Part shown: positions 1 to 9,114 of the stretch, in pieces
Position numbering within the stretch: position 1 is the first letter of the stretch
How the letters are laid out: the number at the start of each line of letters is the position of its first letter
From: Rhodobacteraceae bacterium QY30
GTDB taxonomy: Bacteria; Pseudomonadota; Alphaproteobacteria; Rhodobacterales; Rhodobacteraceae
Direction of reading: 5' to 3'
Assembly: GCA_002356635.1 (NCBI GenBank)
Contig: CP023454.1
Span: forward strand, 992,001 to 1,056,000
Length of the DNA stretch: 64,000 nucleotides
Made by a program: the position numbers and the translations under genes
The notes under the pieces: generated by a model
Told to the model about the DNA's origin: nothing
The model's input: only the letters and a program-made list of their open reading frames with translations
Databases searched by the model: none

Positions 1-763
1 CCCACCAGGTGTGATCCTTGTTCAGGGCCAGCACCTGTTTCTTGCCGATCTCGTTCACCTCGGGAAGGTAGGGGCCGGTGCCGATCGGATTGGCGGCGGT
101 ATCGCCGTCGGTATAGGATTTGTGGACCACCGCGGCCGGATAATCCGCAAAGCCCGGAATGATGGTGATGTCGGGCGCGCTGAGCTTCAGGACGACGGTA
201 TTGGCATCCGTCGCGGTGATCGCGCCCTCGCGGGCCTTCTTCGTGGCCTCGTCGATCAGCGAACCCACACGTGTCGCCATCGAATTGCCTTCGACTGTGC
301 TGTCGCACCAGCGTGTGATGTTGTTGACCACGTCATCGGCGGTGAAGTCGTCGCCATTGTTCCACTTCACGCCCTTGCGGACATGAAGCGTGTATTCGGT
401 GGCATCGGCGTTCACATCCCAGCTTTCCAGCAGCATGCCGCGGAAGGTGCCGTCGTTGTTGTATTCGACCAGGTAGTCCAGCCAGCCGCGCGCGAAATTC
501 GCCAGTTCCGACCAGTCCCACATGCGGGGATCCTTGCCGGGCCGGGTTTCCATGTTCATGCGCAGCGTGCCGCCCTTCTTCGGCTCCTCGGCGCGGGCTT
601 CGGGCGCGGCCAGCCCCAGAAGCGCATAGGCCGCGACCGAGCTTGCCCCCAGCGCCGACGCGCGGGTCAGGAATTCGCGGCGGCTGAGCTGGCCTTTCAG
701 GCATTCATCGGCATAAAGCCGGACGCCGGGATGAAGGTCTTGGGTGGAGAAGTCTTTGGTCAT
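1..763 (-). CDS. ABC transporter substrate-binding protein, family 5 (partial, N-terminal part)
   Basis: The first 254 residues of a periplasmic solute-binding protein of the dipeptide/oligopeptide (SBP_bac_5) family; the rest lies beyond the left edge. Residues 26-32 read LSRREFL, a twin-arginine motif (Arg28, Arg29), followed by a hydrophobic stretch and a likely cleavage after ARA58, so export by Tat is expected. The mature start ([11 protein letters not shown]) and the later stretch around [18 protein letters not shown] match the family pattern. ATG at 763 is preceded by a GGGAGAG-type ribosome site. The AraC-type regulator lies upstream on the same strand and could control it. Substrate cannot be told from this fragment. 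Confidence 0.85.
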   Translation of the reverse strand, partial: MTKDFSTQDLHPGVRLYADECLKGQLSRREFLTRASALGASSVAAYALLGLAAPEARAEEPKKGGTLRMNMETRPGKDPRMWDWSELANFARGWLDYLVEYNNDGTFRGMLLESWDVNADATEYTLHVRKGVKWNNGDDFTADDVVNNITRWCDSTVEGNSMATRVGSLIDEATKKAREGAITATDANTVVLKLSAPDITIIPGFADYPAAVVHKSYTDGDTAANPIGTGPYLPEVNEIGKKQVLALNKDHTWW

Positions 764-960
764 CTCGTCTCTCCCTGGGTGACGCGCGCAGGCGTGTCGG
801 CAGTGAACCGGGACTCTTTTCTTGCGGGCGTGCCGCCTGGTCTTCGGCCCCTGACGCTGGGCCGATTTGCGCATGGATGCAGAGCCTGCGTCAACGTCCA
901 TTTTCGTCGCCGGATGCGGAAAAACGACAGGAACGCAGGTGTTTGTGGCGGGCCGGAGGC

Positions 961-1923
961 TTAGCCCTGGCGGCGGAAGGCCGAAGGCGTCTTGCCGGTG
1001 CGGGTCTGGAAGGCCCGGGTGAAATAGGCCGCCGAGGTGAAGCCCAGCGTGTCGGCAATGGCCGCGACCGGCAGTTTGGTTTCCGCCAGAAGCTTGCGCG
1101 CCTCGAAGATCACGCGATCATGCAGCAGATCCGAGGCCGAGCGTCCGCAGGTCTGGTTGCAGACCCGCGTCAGGTGCGTGGGCGTCACGTCCAGGGCGCG
1201 GGCGTAATGGTTGACCCCCATGCCCGAACGGAAGTCGCGTTCCAGAAGTTCGGCATATCGGCTGGCCAGGCGGCGCGCCGCATCGGGCCGCGGCGCATCG
1301 GTTTCCGACAGGGCCGCCTGCCGTTCCAGCCAGACGCCCAGCAGCCCCAGGTAATGGCGCGCCGCGCGGTCATGGGCGGGGCGGTCGCTTTCGATCTCGC
1401 GCTGGATCGAATCGAGGATCATGGTCAGTTCCGCCTGCGGCGCCACCTCGCGGATGCGCAGGTGCTGCGGCATCCGGGGCAGGGTCACGGTGCTGTCGCG
1501 GCCAAAATAAAGCGCGGTGCCAAAGGTTTGCGGCCCGACCTCGAAACCGTGCATGACGCCTGCGGGGATGAAGACGGCGTTGTGGGCGCCGTAGCCGCGT
1601 GTGATGCCACCCACCGTGATGCGGCCCTGGCCACGCGTGAACCACAAAAGCAGCGGCTCCGAGAGCGAGCGCATCGCCTCGACGCGCCAGCGGCCACCGG
1701 CGGCCATGCGGGGGATAGGGATCAGGCGGACGGCATCGGGCGCAGGTTCAGGCGCCTGCGGGGGAACGATCGCCCGTCGCGGGCTGCGCTTGCGCGGGGG
1801 CAGGTCGGGGGCAGGCTCGGTGGGGGCGTCCGCAGGCAGCGGCACCGCGGCCGGGACGGCTTGCGGTTTCGGGGCGGTATCCTGCGAGAATTGCGACAGC
1901 GGCGTGCCGGAGAAGATCTTCAA
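961..1923 (-). CDS. AraC family transcriptional regulator
   Basis: A 320-residue regulator: a Pro/Ala-rich N-terminal stretch (about 15-70), a cupin-like sensor domain (about 80-170, with [14 protein letters not shown]) and a C-terminal double helix-turn-helix (about 220-318) ending [20 protein letters not shown], typical of AraC/XylS proteins. The first possible codon is TTG at 1923 with only a weak ribosome site, so the exact start is uncertain. It lies between miaA and the substrate-binding protein gene on the same strand, and may sense a ligand linked to that transporter; this is inference from position only. Confidence 0.85.
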   Translation of the reverse strand: MKIFSGTPLSQFSQDTAPKPQAVPAAVPLPADAPTEPAPDLPPRKRSPRRAIVPPQAPEPAPDAVRLIPIPRMAAGGRWRVEAMRSLSEPLLLWFTRGQGRITVGGITRGYGAHNAVFIPAGVMHGFEVGPQTFGTALYFGRDSTVTLPRMPQHLRIREVAPQAELTMILDSIQREIESDRPAHDRAARHYLGLLGVWLERQAALSETDAPRPDAARRLASRYAELLERDFRSGMGVNHYARALDVTPTHLTRVCNQTCGRSASDLLHDRVIFEARKLLAETKLPVAAIADTLGFTSAAYFTRAFQTRTGKTPSAFRRQG

Positions 1924-1970
1924 CTGCGGGGGTATCCTGCCTTTGTTTCTTGCCCGCGCGATGCCGGGGT

Positions 1971-1984
1971 GATTGGCGCCAATC
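1971..1984. repeat. Perfect 14-base palindrome upstream of the AraC gene
   Basis: GATTGGCGCCAATC is a spacer-free palindrome 48 bases upstream of the AraC start, inside the 135-base gap after miaA. It could be an operator for the regulator itself, but a perfect 14-base palindrome is expected a few times by chance in 64 kb. Confidence 0.25.
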
Positions 1985-2058
1985 TAGGTGGAGAAGTTCC
2001 GCAGGCGAAACACAAAATCGAACGGAATCAACCTGATCGGCGGCCCGTGGCCGATGGA

Positions 2059-2943
2059 TCACGGCAAGGTAAGCGGTTTCCAGCCCCCCATCCGGCTGCG
2101 CAGCCAGGTCCGCTGCCGCTTGGCATATTGCCGGGTCGCGGCCTGGCCGGCAGATATAGCGTCCGCAAGCGACAACTGTCCCAGATGATGCGCCACCAGT
2201 TCCGGCGCGCCGATCGCCTTGGCCCAAGGGGCGGAGGGATTCCAGACGGGCAGGATCGCGCCCACCTCCTCCAGTGCGCCTTCCGCTACCATCTGGGCGA
2301 AGCGGCCGTCGATGCGCCCGGCCAGCCAGTCGCGGTCGGCATCCAGGCGGATCGCCTCGGCCTCTGCCAGCGGCAGAAGCGGTCGGCCGGTGTCGGCCTG
2401 CCATTCGGCCAGGCCCCGGCCAGTGGCGCGCAGCACCTCCCAGGCGCGCTGGACGCGCGCGGGGTTTCGCAGGTCGATCCGGGCGGCGGTGGCAGGGTCC
2501 AGGTCCGCCACCAGCGCGGCAAGTCCGTGCCGGACCAGGCGCGCGTCGGCCTCGGCGCGGATCTCGGGCGGGACAGGCGGGATCTGGGCCAGCCCTTCGG
2601 TCAATGCGGTCAGGTAAAGGCCGGTGCCGCCGATGATAACCGGACGCGGGCCGCCCTGGCGGAAGTCGTGCAGAACGGAGCCGACCTCGCGCAGCCAGTG
2701 GCCCACGGAATACTCCTCGCCGGGTTGGCGGTGGCCGTAAAGGGCGTGGGGCACGCGGGATTCGTCCTCGGGCGATGGACGGGCGGACAGAACCCGCCAA
2801 CAGGCCCAGACCTGAAGCGCATCGGCATTCACAACAACGCCGTCCGATCCCGCGATCCGCATGGCCAGCGCCGATTTCCCCGACGCCGTCGGGCCCGCGA
2901 TCAGCACCGGGCGGCGCGGGTCGATGTCATCAAGGGGCGTCAT
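2059..2943 (-). CDS. miaA: tRNA dimethylallyltransferase MiaA
   Basis: Adds a dimethylallyl group to N6 of A37 in tRNAs reading codons that begin with U. The 294-residue protein has the P-loop GPTASGKS at 17-24, a VVNADALQVW segment (family DS/DALQ motif), IIGGTGLYLTAL and the C-terminal RQYAKRQRTWLR signature. I chose ATG at 2943, giving MTPLDDID, because it places the P-loop at the usual distance from the N-terminus and has an AGGCAGGA ribosome site; the open frame continues further upstream without family similarity. It is divergent from pyrH. Confidence 0.95.
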   Translation of the reverse strand: MTPLDDIDPRRPVLIAGPTASGKSALAMRIAGSDGVVVNADALQVWACWRVLSARPSPEDESRVPHALYGHRQPGEEYSVGHWLREVGSVLHDFRQGGPRPVIIGGTGLYLTALTEGLAQIPPVPPEIRAEADARLVRHGLAALVADLDPATAARIDLRNPARVQRAWEVLRATGRGLAEWQADTGRPLLPLAEAEAIRLDADRDWLAGRIDGRFAQMVAEGALEEVGAILPVWNPSAPWAKAIGAPELVAHHLGQLSLADAISAGQAATRQYAKRQRTWLRSRMGGWKPLTLP

Positions 2944-3124
2944 GTCCTGCCTTTTCCCCGCGGGTCTCAGCGAAGTTTGGCACCTGCCGCGGGGGCGGTG
3001 GCGATTTCTGCGCGGCCCAGGTTGAACACCGCACGGATTTCCGACATTTTGCGCCGGATTTCCCCGGCCCTCAAGGCGCCTTCGGGCGGGGACGATGCGT
3101 TCAGCGGAAGGCAAGGGGAAAAGC

Positions 3125-3856
3125 ATGTCCAGCGCGGAAGAGAACCGGATCAAATACAAGCGCGTGCTTCTGAAGATCTCGGGCGAGGCGCTGATGGGCG
3201 ACCAGGGCTACGGCCTGCACCCCCCCACCGTCGCCCGCATCGCGCGCGAAGTGAAGTCGGTGCATGCGCTGGGCGTCGAGATCTGCATGGTGATCGGCGG
3301 CGGCAATATCTTCCGCGGGCTGCAGGGGTCGGCCCAAGGGATGGAGCGGGCCACCGCCGACTACATGGGGATGCTGGCCACGGTGATGAACGCACTGGGG
3401 ATGCAGGCCGCGCTGGAGGCCGAGGGCATCCACACCCGCGTCATCAGCGCCATTCCGATGGACCAGGTCTGCGAACCCTACATCCGCCGCCGCGCCATCC
3501 GCCACCTGGAGAAGAAGCGCGTCTGCATCTTCGCCGCCGGGACCGGCAACCCCTATTTCACCACCGACACCGCAGCGACCCTGCGCGCCAACGAAATGGC
3601 CTGCGAAGCCATCTTCAAGGGCACCAAGGTTGATGGCGTCTACGACAAGGATCCGAAGAAATTTCCCGACGCCCGGCGCTATGACACCGTCAGCTATGAC
3701 GAGGTGCTGCAAAAGCACCTGGGCGTCATGGATGCGTCGGCCATCGCGCTGGCGCGTGACAACAACCTGCCGATCATCGTCTTTTCGCTGGACGAACCGG
3801 GGGGATTCCGCGGCATCCTGTCCGGGGACGGCACCTATACCACCGTCGGCGACTGA
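3125..3856 (+). CDS. pyrH: UMP kinase PyrH
   Basis: Phosphorylates UMP to UDP for nucleotide, UDP-sugar and lipid precursor supply in the cytoplasm. The 243-residue protein of the amino-acid-kinase fold shows [11 protein letters not shown] at 15-25, [21 protein letters not shown] and the C-terminal [17 protein letters not shown] at 3125 follows an AAGGGGAAAAGC ribosome site and puts the first strand at the normal position; an in-frame ATG at 3095 is less likely. It heads the pyrH-frr-uppS-cdsA-dxr-rseP gene order conserved in proteobacteria. Confidence 0.97.
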   Translation: MSSAEENRIKYKRVLLKISGEALMGDQGYGLHPPTVARIAREVKSVHALGVEICMVIGGGNIFRGLQGSAQGMERATADYMGMLATVMNALGMQAALEAEGIHTRVISAIPMDQVCEPYIRRRAIRHLEKKRVCIFAAGTGNPYFTTDTAATLRANEMACEAIFKGTKVDGVYDKDPKKFPDARRYDTVSYDEVLQKHLGVMDASAIALARDNNLPIIVFSLDEPGGFRGILSGDGTYTTVGD

Positions 3857-3983
3857 CCACGCAGCCGCGGCCACGGCGGGGATCACAACCAGGGCCCAAA
3901 GAGGTGCGCTGGCATCTGTATCTTTTCCCCATGCTTTCGTATAAAGGCCCGGAAACGAACCGAACGAACGGAAAACAGAAGAA

Positions 3984-4547
3984 ATGTCCGACGACCTCGA
4001 GATCGACATCGCCGACCTGAGCCGCCGCATGGACGGCGCAATGACCGCGCTGCGCCACGAATTCGCCTCGCTGCGGACGGGGCGGGCCTCGGCTTCGCTG
4101 GTGGAACCGATCCAGGTCGATGCCTACGGCCAGATGACGCCGCTGAACCAGCTGGGCACCGTCAACGTGCCCGAGCCGCGGATGGTGACGATCAACATCT
4201 GGGACAAGGCCATGGTCGGCAAGGTCGAGAAGGCGATCCGCGAAAGCGGCCTGGGCATCAATCCGCAGACCAACGGCACGATCATCATGCTGCCGATCCC
4301 GGAACTGAACGAGGAACGCCGCCGCGAATTGACCAAAGTTGCGGCGCAGTATTCCGAACATGCCCGAGTCGCGATCCGCAATATTCGCCGCGACGGCATG
4401 GACCAGATCAAGAAGGCCAAGGCCGCCGGCATGGCCGAGGACGACCAGAAGATGTGGCAGGACGAAGTGCAGGAACTGACCGACAAGGCCATCGCCGCCG
4501 TCGACAAGGCGCTTGAGGCCAAGCAGGCGGAGATCATGCAGGTCTGA
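3984..4547 (+). CDS. frr: Ribosome recycling factor
   Basis: Splits the post-termination ribosome together with EF-G. The 187 residues have the expected family length and sequence, including [24 protein letters not shown] near the N-terminus, [18 protein letters not shown] in the middle and the [15 protein letters not shown] helix. It is 127 bases downstream of pyrH and is followed after 53 bases by uppS, as in most bacteria. The gap before it holds a TATAAAGG sequence that might be part of a promoter. Confidence 0.97.
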   Translation: MSDDLEIDIADLSRRMDGAMTALRHEFASLRTGRASASLVEPIQVDAYGQMTPLNQLGTVNVPEPRMVTINIWDKAMVGKVEKAIRESGLGINPQTNGTIIMLPIPELNEERRRELTKVAAQYSEHARVAIRNIRRDGMDQIKKAKAAGMAEDDQKMWQDEVQELTDKAIAAVDKALEAKQAEIMQV

Positions 4548-4600
4548 TCCGGCCAGGATCGGCCGACAGGATCGCAGCGGGGGCAGAAAGGGCAGGGCGC

Positions 4601-5329
4601 ATGGCCGCCAAGGACATCACGGGTTCGGTTGCGGCCCATGTTGCCATCATCATGGATGGCAATGGGCGCTGGGCCCAGTCTCGCGGCTGGCCGCGGCTTG
4701 TCGGCCATCGCCGGGGGGCAGAGCGGGTCCGCGACATCGTCGAGGCCGCGCCGGGCCTGGGCATCCGCTACCTGACCATCTTCGCCTTCTCGACCGAAAA
4801 CTGGAAACGGTCGACCGAGGAAGTCCTGGGCCTGATGCGGATCTTCGCCCGCTACATCGAATCCGAAGCCGACCGGCTGTCGCGCGAAGGCGTGCGGCTG
4901 CGGTTCATCGGGGAACGGGCGCGGCTGGACAAGAAATTGCAGAAGCTCATGGCCGGGATCGAGGCGCGAACGGCGCCGAACGACCGGCTGCACCTGACGG
5001 TGGCCATCAACTACGGCGGCCGGGACGAGATTGCCCGCGCCGCGCGGCGCCTGGCCCAGGACGTTGCGGCCGGCGTGCTGCGCCCGGACGAGGCGGACGA
5101 GGCGGCCCTGGCCGCCCGTCTGGACACGGCCGACATCCCTGACCCCGACCTGGTCATCCGCACCTCCGGCGAAGCGCGGATCTCGAACTTCCTGCTCTGG
5201 CAGTCGGCCTATTCCGAGTATGAATTCACCCCGACGCTCTGGCCCGATTTCACCCCGGACGAACTGGCGCGGATCATGGAATGCTTCGGCCAGCGCGACA
5301 GGCGCTTTGGCGGCGTCCTGACAGCATGA
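4601..5329 (+). CDS. uppS: Undecaprenyl diphosphate synthase (cis-prenyltransferase) UppS
   Basis: Condenses isopentenyl diphosphate onto farnesyl diphosphate to give the C55 lipid carrier for peptidoglycan and LPS sugars. Residues 17-24 read IMDGNGRW with the catalytic Asp19, and FAFSTENWKRS and the C-terminal RTSGEARISNFLLWQSAYSE are classic signatures. Length 242 is normal. AAAGGGCAGGG precedes the ATG. Its stop overlaps the cdsA start (ATGA at 5326-5329), so the two are translationally coupled. Confidence 0.97.
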   Translation: MAAKDITGSVAAHVAIIMDGNGRWAQSRGWPRLVGHRRGAERVRDIVEAAPGLGIRYLTIFAFSTENWKRSTEEVLGLMRIFARYIESEADRLSREGVRLRFIGERARLDKKLQKLMAGIEARTAPNDRLHLTVAINYGGRDEIARAARRLAQDVAAGVLRPDEADEAALAARLDTADIPDPDLVIRTSGEARISNFLLWQSAYSEYEFTPTLWPDFTPDELARIMECFGQRDRRFGGVLTA

Positions 5330-6141
5330 CGGACGGCACGCCCCGGCAGCGCGGCAGGTGGCAGGACCTGTCGATGAGGGCCGGTTCGGGGCTGGCCCTG
5401 GCCGTCGTCGGCATCGCGCTGATCTGGCTGGGGGGCTGGTGGTTTTCGGCGTTGGCGGTGCTGGGCGTGGGGCTGATGGCCTGGGAACTGGCGGCGATGA
5501 CCTCGCCCGCGGGCGAGCGGATGCAATCGCTTCTGGTCGGGCTTTCGGCGGCGGGGGCCTTGGGCTTTGCGCTGTGGATGCACCGGCCCCTGTGGCTGGC
5601 GATCATGCTGGTCCCGGCGCTTCTGGGCCTTGTGCTGCCGCGGCGCGACCGGCTGGTCTATGCCGTCTACGCCATGGTCATCATGTTCACCGGCTATGGC
5701 CTTGTCGCCTTCCGCGATGGCTACGGCTTCCCCTTCGTCCTGTGGCTGGTCCTGCTGGTGGTGCTGGCGGACATGATGGGCTATTTCGGCGGCCGCCTGA
5801 TCGGCGGACCGAAGTTCTGGCCGCGCGTCTCGCCCAAGAAGACCTGGGCCGGCACGATCAGCGGCTGGCTGGGTGCGGCGCTGGTCGGCTGGGTCATGGC
5901 GCGGGCCTTCGGTGGGCCGTCCTGGCTGCCGTGGTTTTCCGTGCTGGTCGCCTTTGCCTCGCAGATGGGTGACATCGCCGAAAGCGCGATCAAGCGCCGC
6001 GCCGGGATCAAGGACAGTTCGCACCTGATCCCGGGGCACGGCGGCGCGATGGACCGTTTCGACGCGCTGGCCGGGGCGACCGTGTTCCTGCTCGTGTGGG
6101 GGATGGTGTTCCCGGTTCCCTATTTCACCTTCGAAGGCTGA
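5326..6141 (+). CDS. cdsA: Phosphatidate cytidylyltransferase CdsA
   Basis: Makes CDP-diacylglycerol from phosphatidate and CTP, the branch point of phospholipid synthesis. About eight hydrophobic membrane segments fill the 271 residues. The family signature is present near the C-terminus: SAIKRRAGIKDSSHLIPGHG followed by GAMDRFD. The start was set at the ATG overlapping the uppS stop; the frame is open further upstream within uppS. dxr begins 3 bases after the stop. Confidence 0.95.
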   Translation: MTDGTPRQRGRWQDLSMRAGSGLALAVVGIALIWLGGWWFSALAVLGVGLMAWELAAMTSPAGERMQSLLVGLSAAGALGFALWMHRPLWLAIMLVPALLGLVLPRRDRLVYAVYAMVIMFTGYGLVAFRDGYGFPFVLWLVLLVVLADMMGYFGGRLIGGPKFWPRVSPKKTWAGTISGWLGAALVGWVMARAFGGPSWLPWFSVLVAFASQMGDIAESAIKRRAGIKDSSHLIPGHGGAMDRFDALAGATVFLLVWGMVFPVPYFTFEG

Positions 6142-6144
6142 TCC

Positions 6145-7323
6145 ATGCGCCGCATTTCCGTTTTCGGGGCCACCGGATCGATCGGTGAAAGCACCTTCGA
6201 CCTGCTGATGCGGCAGGGCGGTCCGTCCGCCTATCGCACCGTCGCGCTGACCGGGGGGCGCAACACCCGGCGGCTGGCCGAACAGGCCCGCGCGCTGCGG
6301 GCCGAGATTGCCGTCACCGCGCACGACGATTGCCTGCCCGACCTGCGCGCCGCGCTGTCCGGGACGGGGATCGAAACGGCGGCAGGTGCGGGGGCGCTGA
6401 TCGAGGCGGCGGATCGCCCCGCCGACTGGATCATGTCGGGCATCGTCGGCGCGGCGGGGCTGGCGCCGGGTTTTCGCGCCCTGCGCCACGGCACGACGCT
6501 GGCGCTGGCCAACAAGGAAAGCCTGGTCACGGCCGGTCCGCTGCTGATGGCCGAGGCCGCGCGCCACGGGGCGCGGATCCTGCCGGTGGACAGCGAACAT
6601 TCGGCCATCTTCCAGTCGCTGCTGGGCGATGACCTGTCGGCGGTCGAGACGGTGACGATCACCGCCTCGGGCGGGGCGTTCCGGGACTGGCCGCTGGAGC
6701 GGCTGGCGGGGGCCACCGTGGCCGAGGCATCCAGCCATCCGAACTGGGCGATGGGACAACGGATCACGATCGACAGCGCATCCATGTTCAACAAGGCGCT
6801 CGAAGTGATCGAGACGCGGGAATACTTCGGCTTTGCGCCCGATCAGATCCGGGTGCTGATCCATCCGCAGTCGCTGGTCCACGCGCTGGTCACCTTCCGG
6901 GACGGAGGCATGATGGGCCATCTGGGGATGCCCGACATGCGCCATGCCATCGGCTACGCCTTGAACTGGCCCGAACGGGTGCACCTGCCGGTGGCGCGGC
7001 TGGACCTTGCGTCAATTGGCACGCTGACCTTCCAGGAACCGGACCCCGTCCGCTATCCGGCGCTGGAACTGGCGCGGCAGGTGATGGTCACCCGCGGCCA
7101 TGCGGGCGCGGCCTTCAACGCCGCGAAGGAAAGCGCGCTGGATGCCTTCATCGAAGGACGGATCGGATTTACGGCCATGGCGGGGGTGGTCGCCGAGACG
7201 CTCACGCGACTGTCAGCCGGAACCGGCCTTGGAAATCCGGTGACAAGTCTCGATAACGTACTGGACATGGATGCCGAGGCCCGCCGCGTCGCGGAGGGGA
7301 TCATGGCACAGCGCAAGGTGTGA
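6145..7323 (+). CDS. dxr: 1-deoxy-D-xylulose 5-phosphate reductoisomerase
   Basis: Second, committed step of the MEP isoprenoid pathway: converts DXP to MEP with NADPH and a divalent metal. The 392-residue protein starts MRRISVFGATGSIGEST (nucleotide-binding GATGSIG) and holds ANKESLVTAG, VDSEHSAIFQSL, TASGGAFRDWP and NWAMGQRITIDSASMFNKAL, which carry the metal and substrate contacts. Placement between cdsA and rseP is standard. Its TGA overlaps the GTG start of rseP (GTGA at 7320-7323). Confidence 0.97.
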   Translation: MRRISVFGATGSIGESTFDLLMRQGGPSAYRTVALTGGRNTRRLAEQARALRAEIAVTAHDDCLPDLRAALSGTGIETAAGAGALIEAADRPADWIMSGIVGAAGLAPGFRALRHGTTLALANKESLVTAGPLLMAEAARHGARILPVDSEHSAIFQSLLGDDLSAVETVTITASGGAFRDWPLERLAGATVAEASSHPNWAMGQRITIDSASMFNKALEVIETREYFGFAPDQIRVLIHPQSLVHALVTFRDGGMMGHLGMPDMRHAIGYALNWPERVHLPVARLDLASIGTLTFQEPDPVRYPALELARQVMVTRGHAGAAFNAAKESALDAFIEGRIGFTAMAGVVAETLTRLSAGTGLGNPVTSLDNVLDMDAEARRVAEGIMAQRKV

Positions 7324-8660
7324 CGCCGGTGGACTTCATCCCGCAATTCGGAAACCTGCTTTACACCTTCGTGGCCTTCGTCGCCGCGCTGTCGGTGATC
7401 GTCGCGATCCACGAATACGGCCATTACATCGTCGGGCGCTGGTCGGGCATCAAGGCCGAGGTCTTTTCGCTGGGCTTCGGGCCGGTGGTCTGGAGTCGGC
7501 GCGACAGGCGCGGCACCCAGTGGCAGATCGCGGCGATACCGCTGGGCGGCTATGTGAAGTTCCTGGGCGATGCGAACGCCGCCTCGGCCAAGGCGGACGA
7601 GGCGACAATGGCGGCGCTGAGCCCCGAAGAACGGCGCCATACGATCCATGGCGCCCCGCTTTGGGCGCGGGCGGCAACGGTGGCGGCGGGGCCGCTGTTC
7701 AACTTCATCCTCTCGATGGTGATCTTCGCCGGCTTCTCGATGGTCTACGGCGTCGCCACGCCCGAACCCACCGTGGCGCGGGTCTACGCCCTTCCCGCGG
7801 GACCCGGCGAGATCCGGCCAGGCGACCGGATCCTGGCGATCGACGGGGTGCCCACACCGGATTACACGGCGCTGAACGCGCTGCTGGACGGCGGGCCTGT
7901 GTCTGCCACCCGCAGCTACACGGTGCTGCGCGACGGGGCCGAGATCACCGTCTCGGGGCCGGCGCTGATGCCGGGGCGGGTGTCCGGGGTCCAGCCTGGC
8001 AGCGCAGCGCAAGAAGCCGGGCTGCGGCGGGACGACGTGGTGCTGTCGGTCGACGGCAAGCCGCTGGTGGTCTTCGACCAGCTCCGCCAGGCGGTTGCGG
8101 CTAGCGGCGGCAAGCCCGTCGCGCTGGAGGTCTGGCGGGCGGGCGAGGTGCGGCAGGTGACGCTGACGCCCAAGAGCACCGATGACCTGAAGGCCGATGG
8201 CAGCTTCGAGACGCGCTACATGATCGGTGTCGCCGCCGACATGTTCTTTGAGCCCGTGACCCGGACCGCAGGCCCGGTGGAATCGCTCGGGATCGCGGCC
8301 GGACAGGTGAAGTTCGTCATGTCCTCGTCGCTGAGCGGTCTTTGGCATGTGGTGACGGGGGCGATTTCGTCCTGCAACGTGCGCGGACCCGTCACGATCG
8401 CCAAGACTTCGGCGGCGGCGGCCTCGGCGGGATTGAAGGACTTCGTCTGGTTCATCGCGGCGATGTCGACGGCGATCGGGCTTCTGAACCTGTTTCCGAT
8501 CCCGATGCTGGACGGTGGACATCTGGTCTTCAACTTGATCGAATGGACCACGGGCCATGCACCTTCGGGACGGATCCTCAATGCGCTGATGGTGGCTGGG
8601 CTGTTCGTGGTCCTGTCCTTCATGACCTTCGGCCTGACCAACGATTTTCTCTGTCCCTGA
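7320..8660 (+). CDS. rseP: Site-2 intramembrane zinc protease RseP
   Basis: Cleaves transmembrane substrates such as anti-sigma factors and remnant signal peptides. The active-site motif HEYGH (His31, Glu32, His35) lies in the first membrane helix and the third zinc ligand is Asp398 in NLFPIPMLDGGH near the C-terminus. Two PDZ domains lie between (around PGEIRPGDRILAIDGVPTPD and around AAQEAGLRRDDVVLSVDGKP). 446 residues is normal. The GTG start overlaps the dxr stop. It sits directly before the bamA region, as is usual. Confidence 0.96.
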   Translation: MTPVDFIPQFGNLLYTFVAFVAALSVIVAIHEYGHYIVGRWSGIKAEVFSLGFGPVVWSRRDRRGTQWQIAAIPLGGYVKFLGDANAASAKADEATMAALSPEERRHTIHGAPLWARAATVAAGPLFNFILSMVIFAGFSMVYGVATPEPTVARVYALPAGPGEIRPGDRILAIDGVPTPDYTALNALLDGGPVSATRSYTVLRDGAEITVSGPALMPGRVSGVQPGSAAQEAGLRRDDVVLSVDGKPLVVFDQLRQAVAASGGKPVALEVWRAGEVRQVTLTPKSTDDLKADGSFETRYMIGVAADMFFEPVTRTAGPVESLGIAAGQVKFVMSSSLSGLWHVVTGAISSCNVRGPVTIAKTSAAAASAGLKDFVWFIAAMSTAIGLLNLFPIPMLDGGHLVFNLIEWTTGHAPSGRILNALMVAGLFVVLSFMTFGLTNDFLCP

Positions 8661-8773
8661 GCGGTAGGCAGCGATCTTTCCGCCCCTCTGCCGCCAAGGC
8701 GCACAATTGCGCCCCAATGGCGCCACATTCGGCCATTAATCCTGCGCGGGAACAGCTTCATGCAGGTGATCCC

Positions 8774-8938
8774 ATGCAAACCATCCAAAGCGGTTACAAC
8801 GGCCTGTCCCTGATCCTGGCGTTGAACTTCGACCGCATCATCATGCCGCTGGCGATCCTTGTCGGTCTGGTCGGCGGCGCCATGATCGGCGCGCACCTGA
8901 TCGACCTGCAACCCCTCGACGCGCCCGCTGTCCATTAA
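8774..8938 (+). CDS. Small single-helix membrane protein, unknown function
   Basis: A 54-residue open frame starting at ATG 8774 with a good AGGTGA ribosome site 7 bases upstream. The sequence begins MQTIQSGYNGLSLILALNFD and has a glycine-bearing hydrophobic helix IIMPLAILVGLVGGAMIGAHL, then a short polar tail. It lies alone between rseP and bamA, and a strong hairpin with a T-containing tail follows at 9011. I do not recognise a named family. Placement between two envelope genes suggests, but does not show, an inner-membrane role. Confidence 0.6.
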   Translation: MQTIQSGYNGLSLILALNFDRIIMPLAILVGLVGGAMIGAHLIDLQPLDAPAVH

Positions 8939-9010
8939 GTCCGCTGGACGGCGCAGGCCCGCTGCTTGGGTCGGCACATGTCACTCCCCACAGCATATGG
9001 TTCATTTCCT

Positions 9011-9046
9011 GGACGCGGCCCCTGAAAAGGGCCGCGTCCTGTCTTT
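9011..9046 (+). terminator. Rho-independent terminator after the 54-residue protein gene
   Basis: A perfect 11-base stem (GGACGCGGCCC with GGGCCGCGTCC, 9011-9021 and 9029-9039) with a 7-base loop and a TGTCTTT tail. It separates the small gene from bamA. Confidence 0.75.
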
Positions 9047-9073
9047 GACAAGGCCCCGCATTCCCGGTAGTCA
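9045..9073 (+). promoter_or_regulatory. Candidate promoter of bamA
   Basis: A perfect TTGACA at 9045-9050 follows the terminator tail; 17 bases later is TAGTCA (9068-9073), a poor -10 match. Alphaproteobacterial housekeeping promoters often keep the -35 better than the -10. It lies about 40 bases before the bamA start. Confidence 0.4.
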
Positions 9074-9114
9074 CTTCCTGAAGCCAGAGAACAAAACGGC
9101 GCGAGGGTTGGAAC

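Noticed and set aside
877-3633. Open frame of 918 codons on the plus strand across the AraC gene, miaA and part of pyrH
   Set aside because: Antisense and out-of-frame shadow of three recognised genes; no family similarity.
5209-6984. Open frame of 591 codons on the minus strand opposite cdsA and dxr
   Set aside because: Low-complexity Arg/Gln/His/Pro-rich translation, no ribosome site, and it covers two certain genes.
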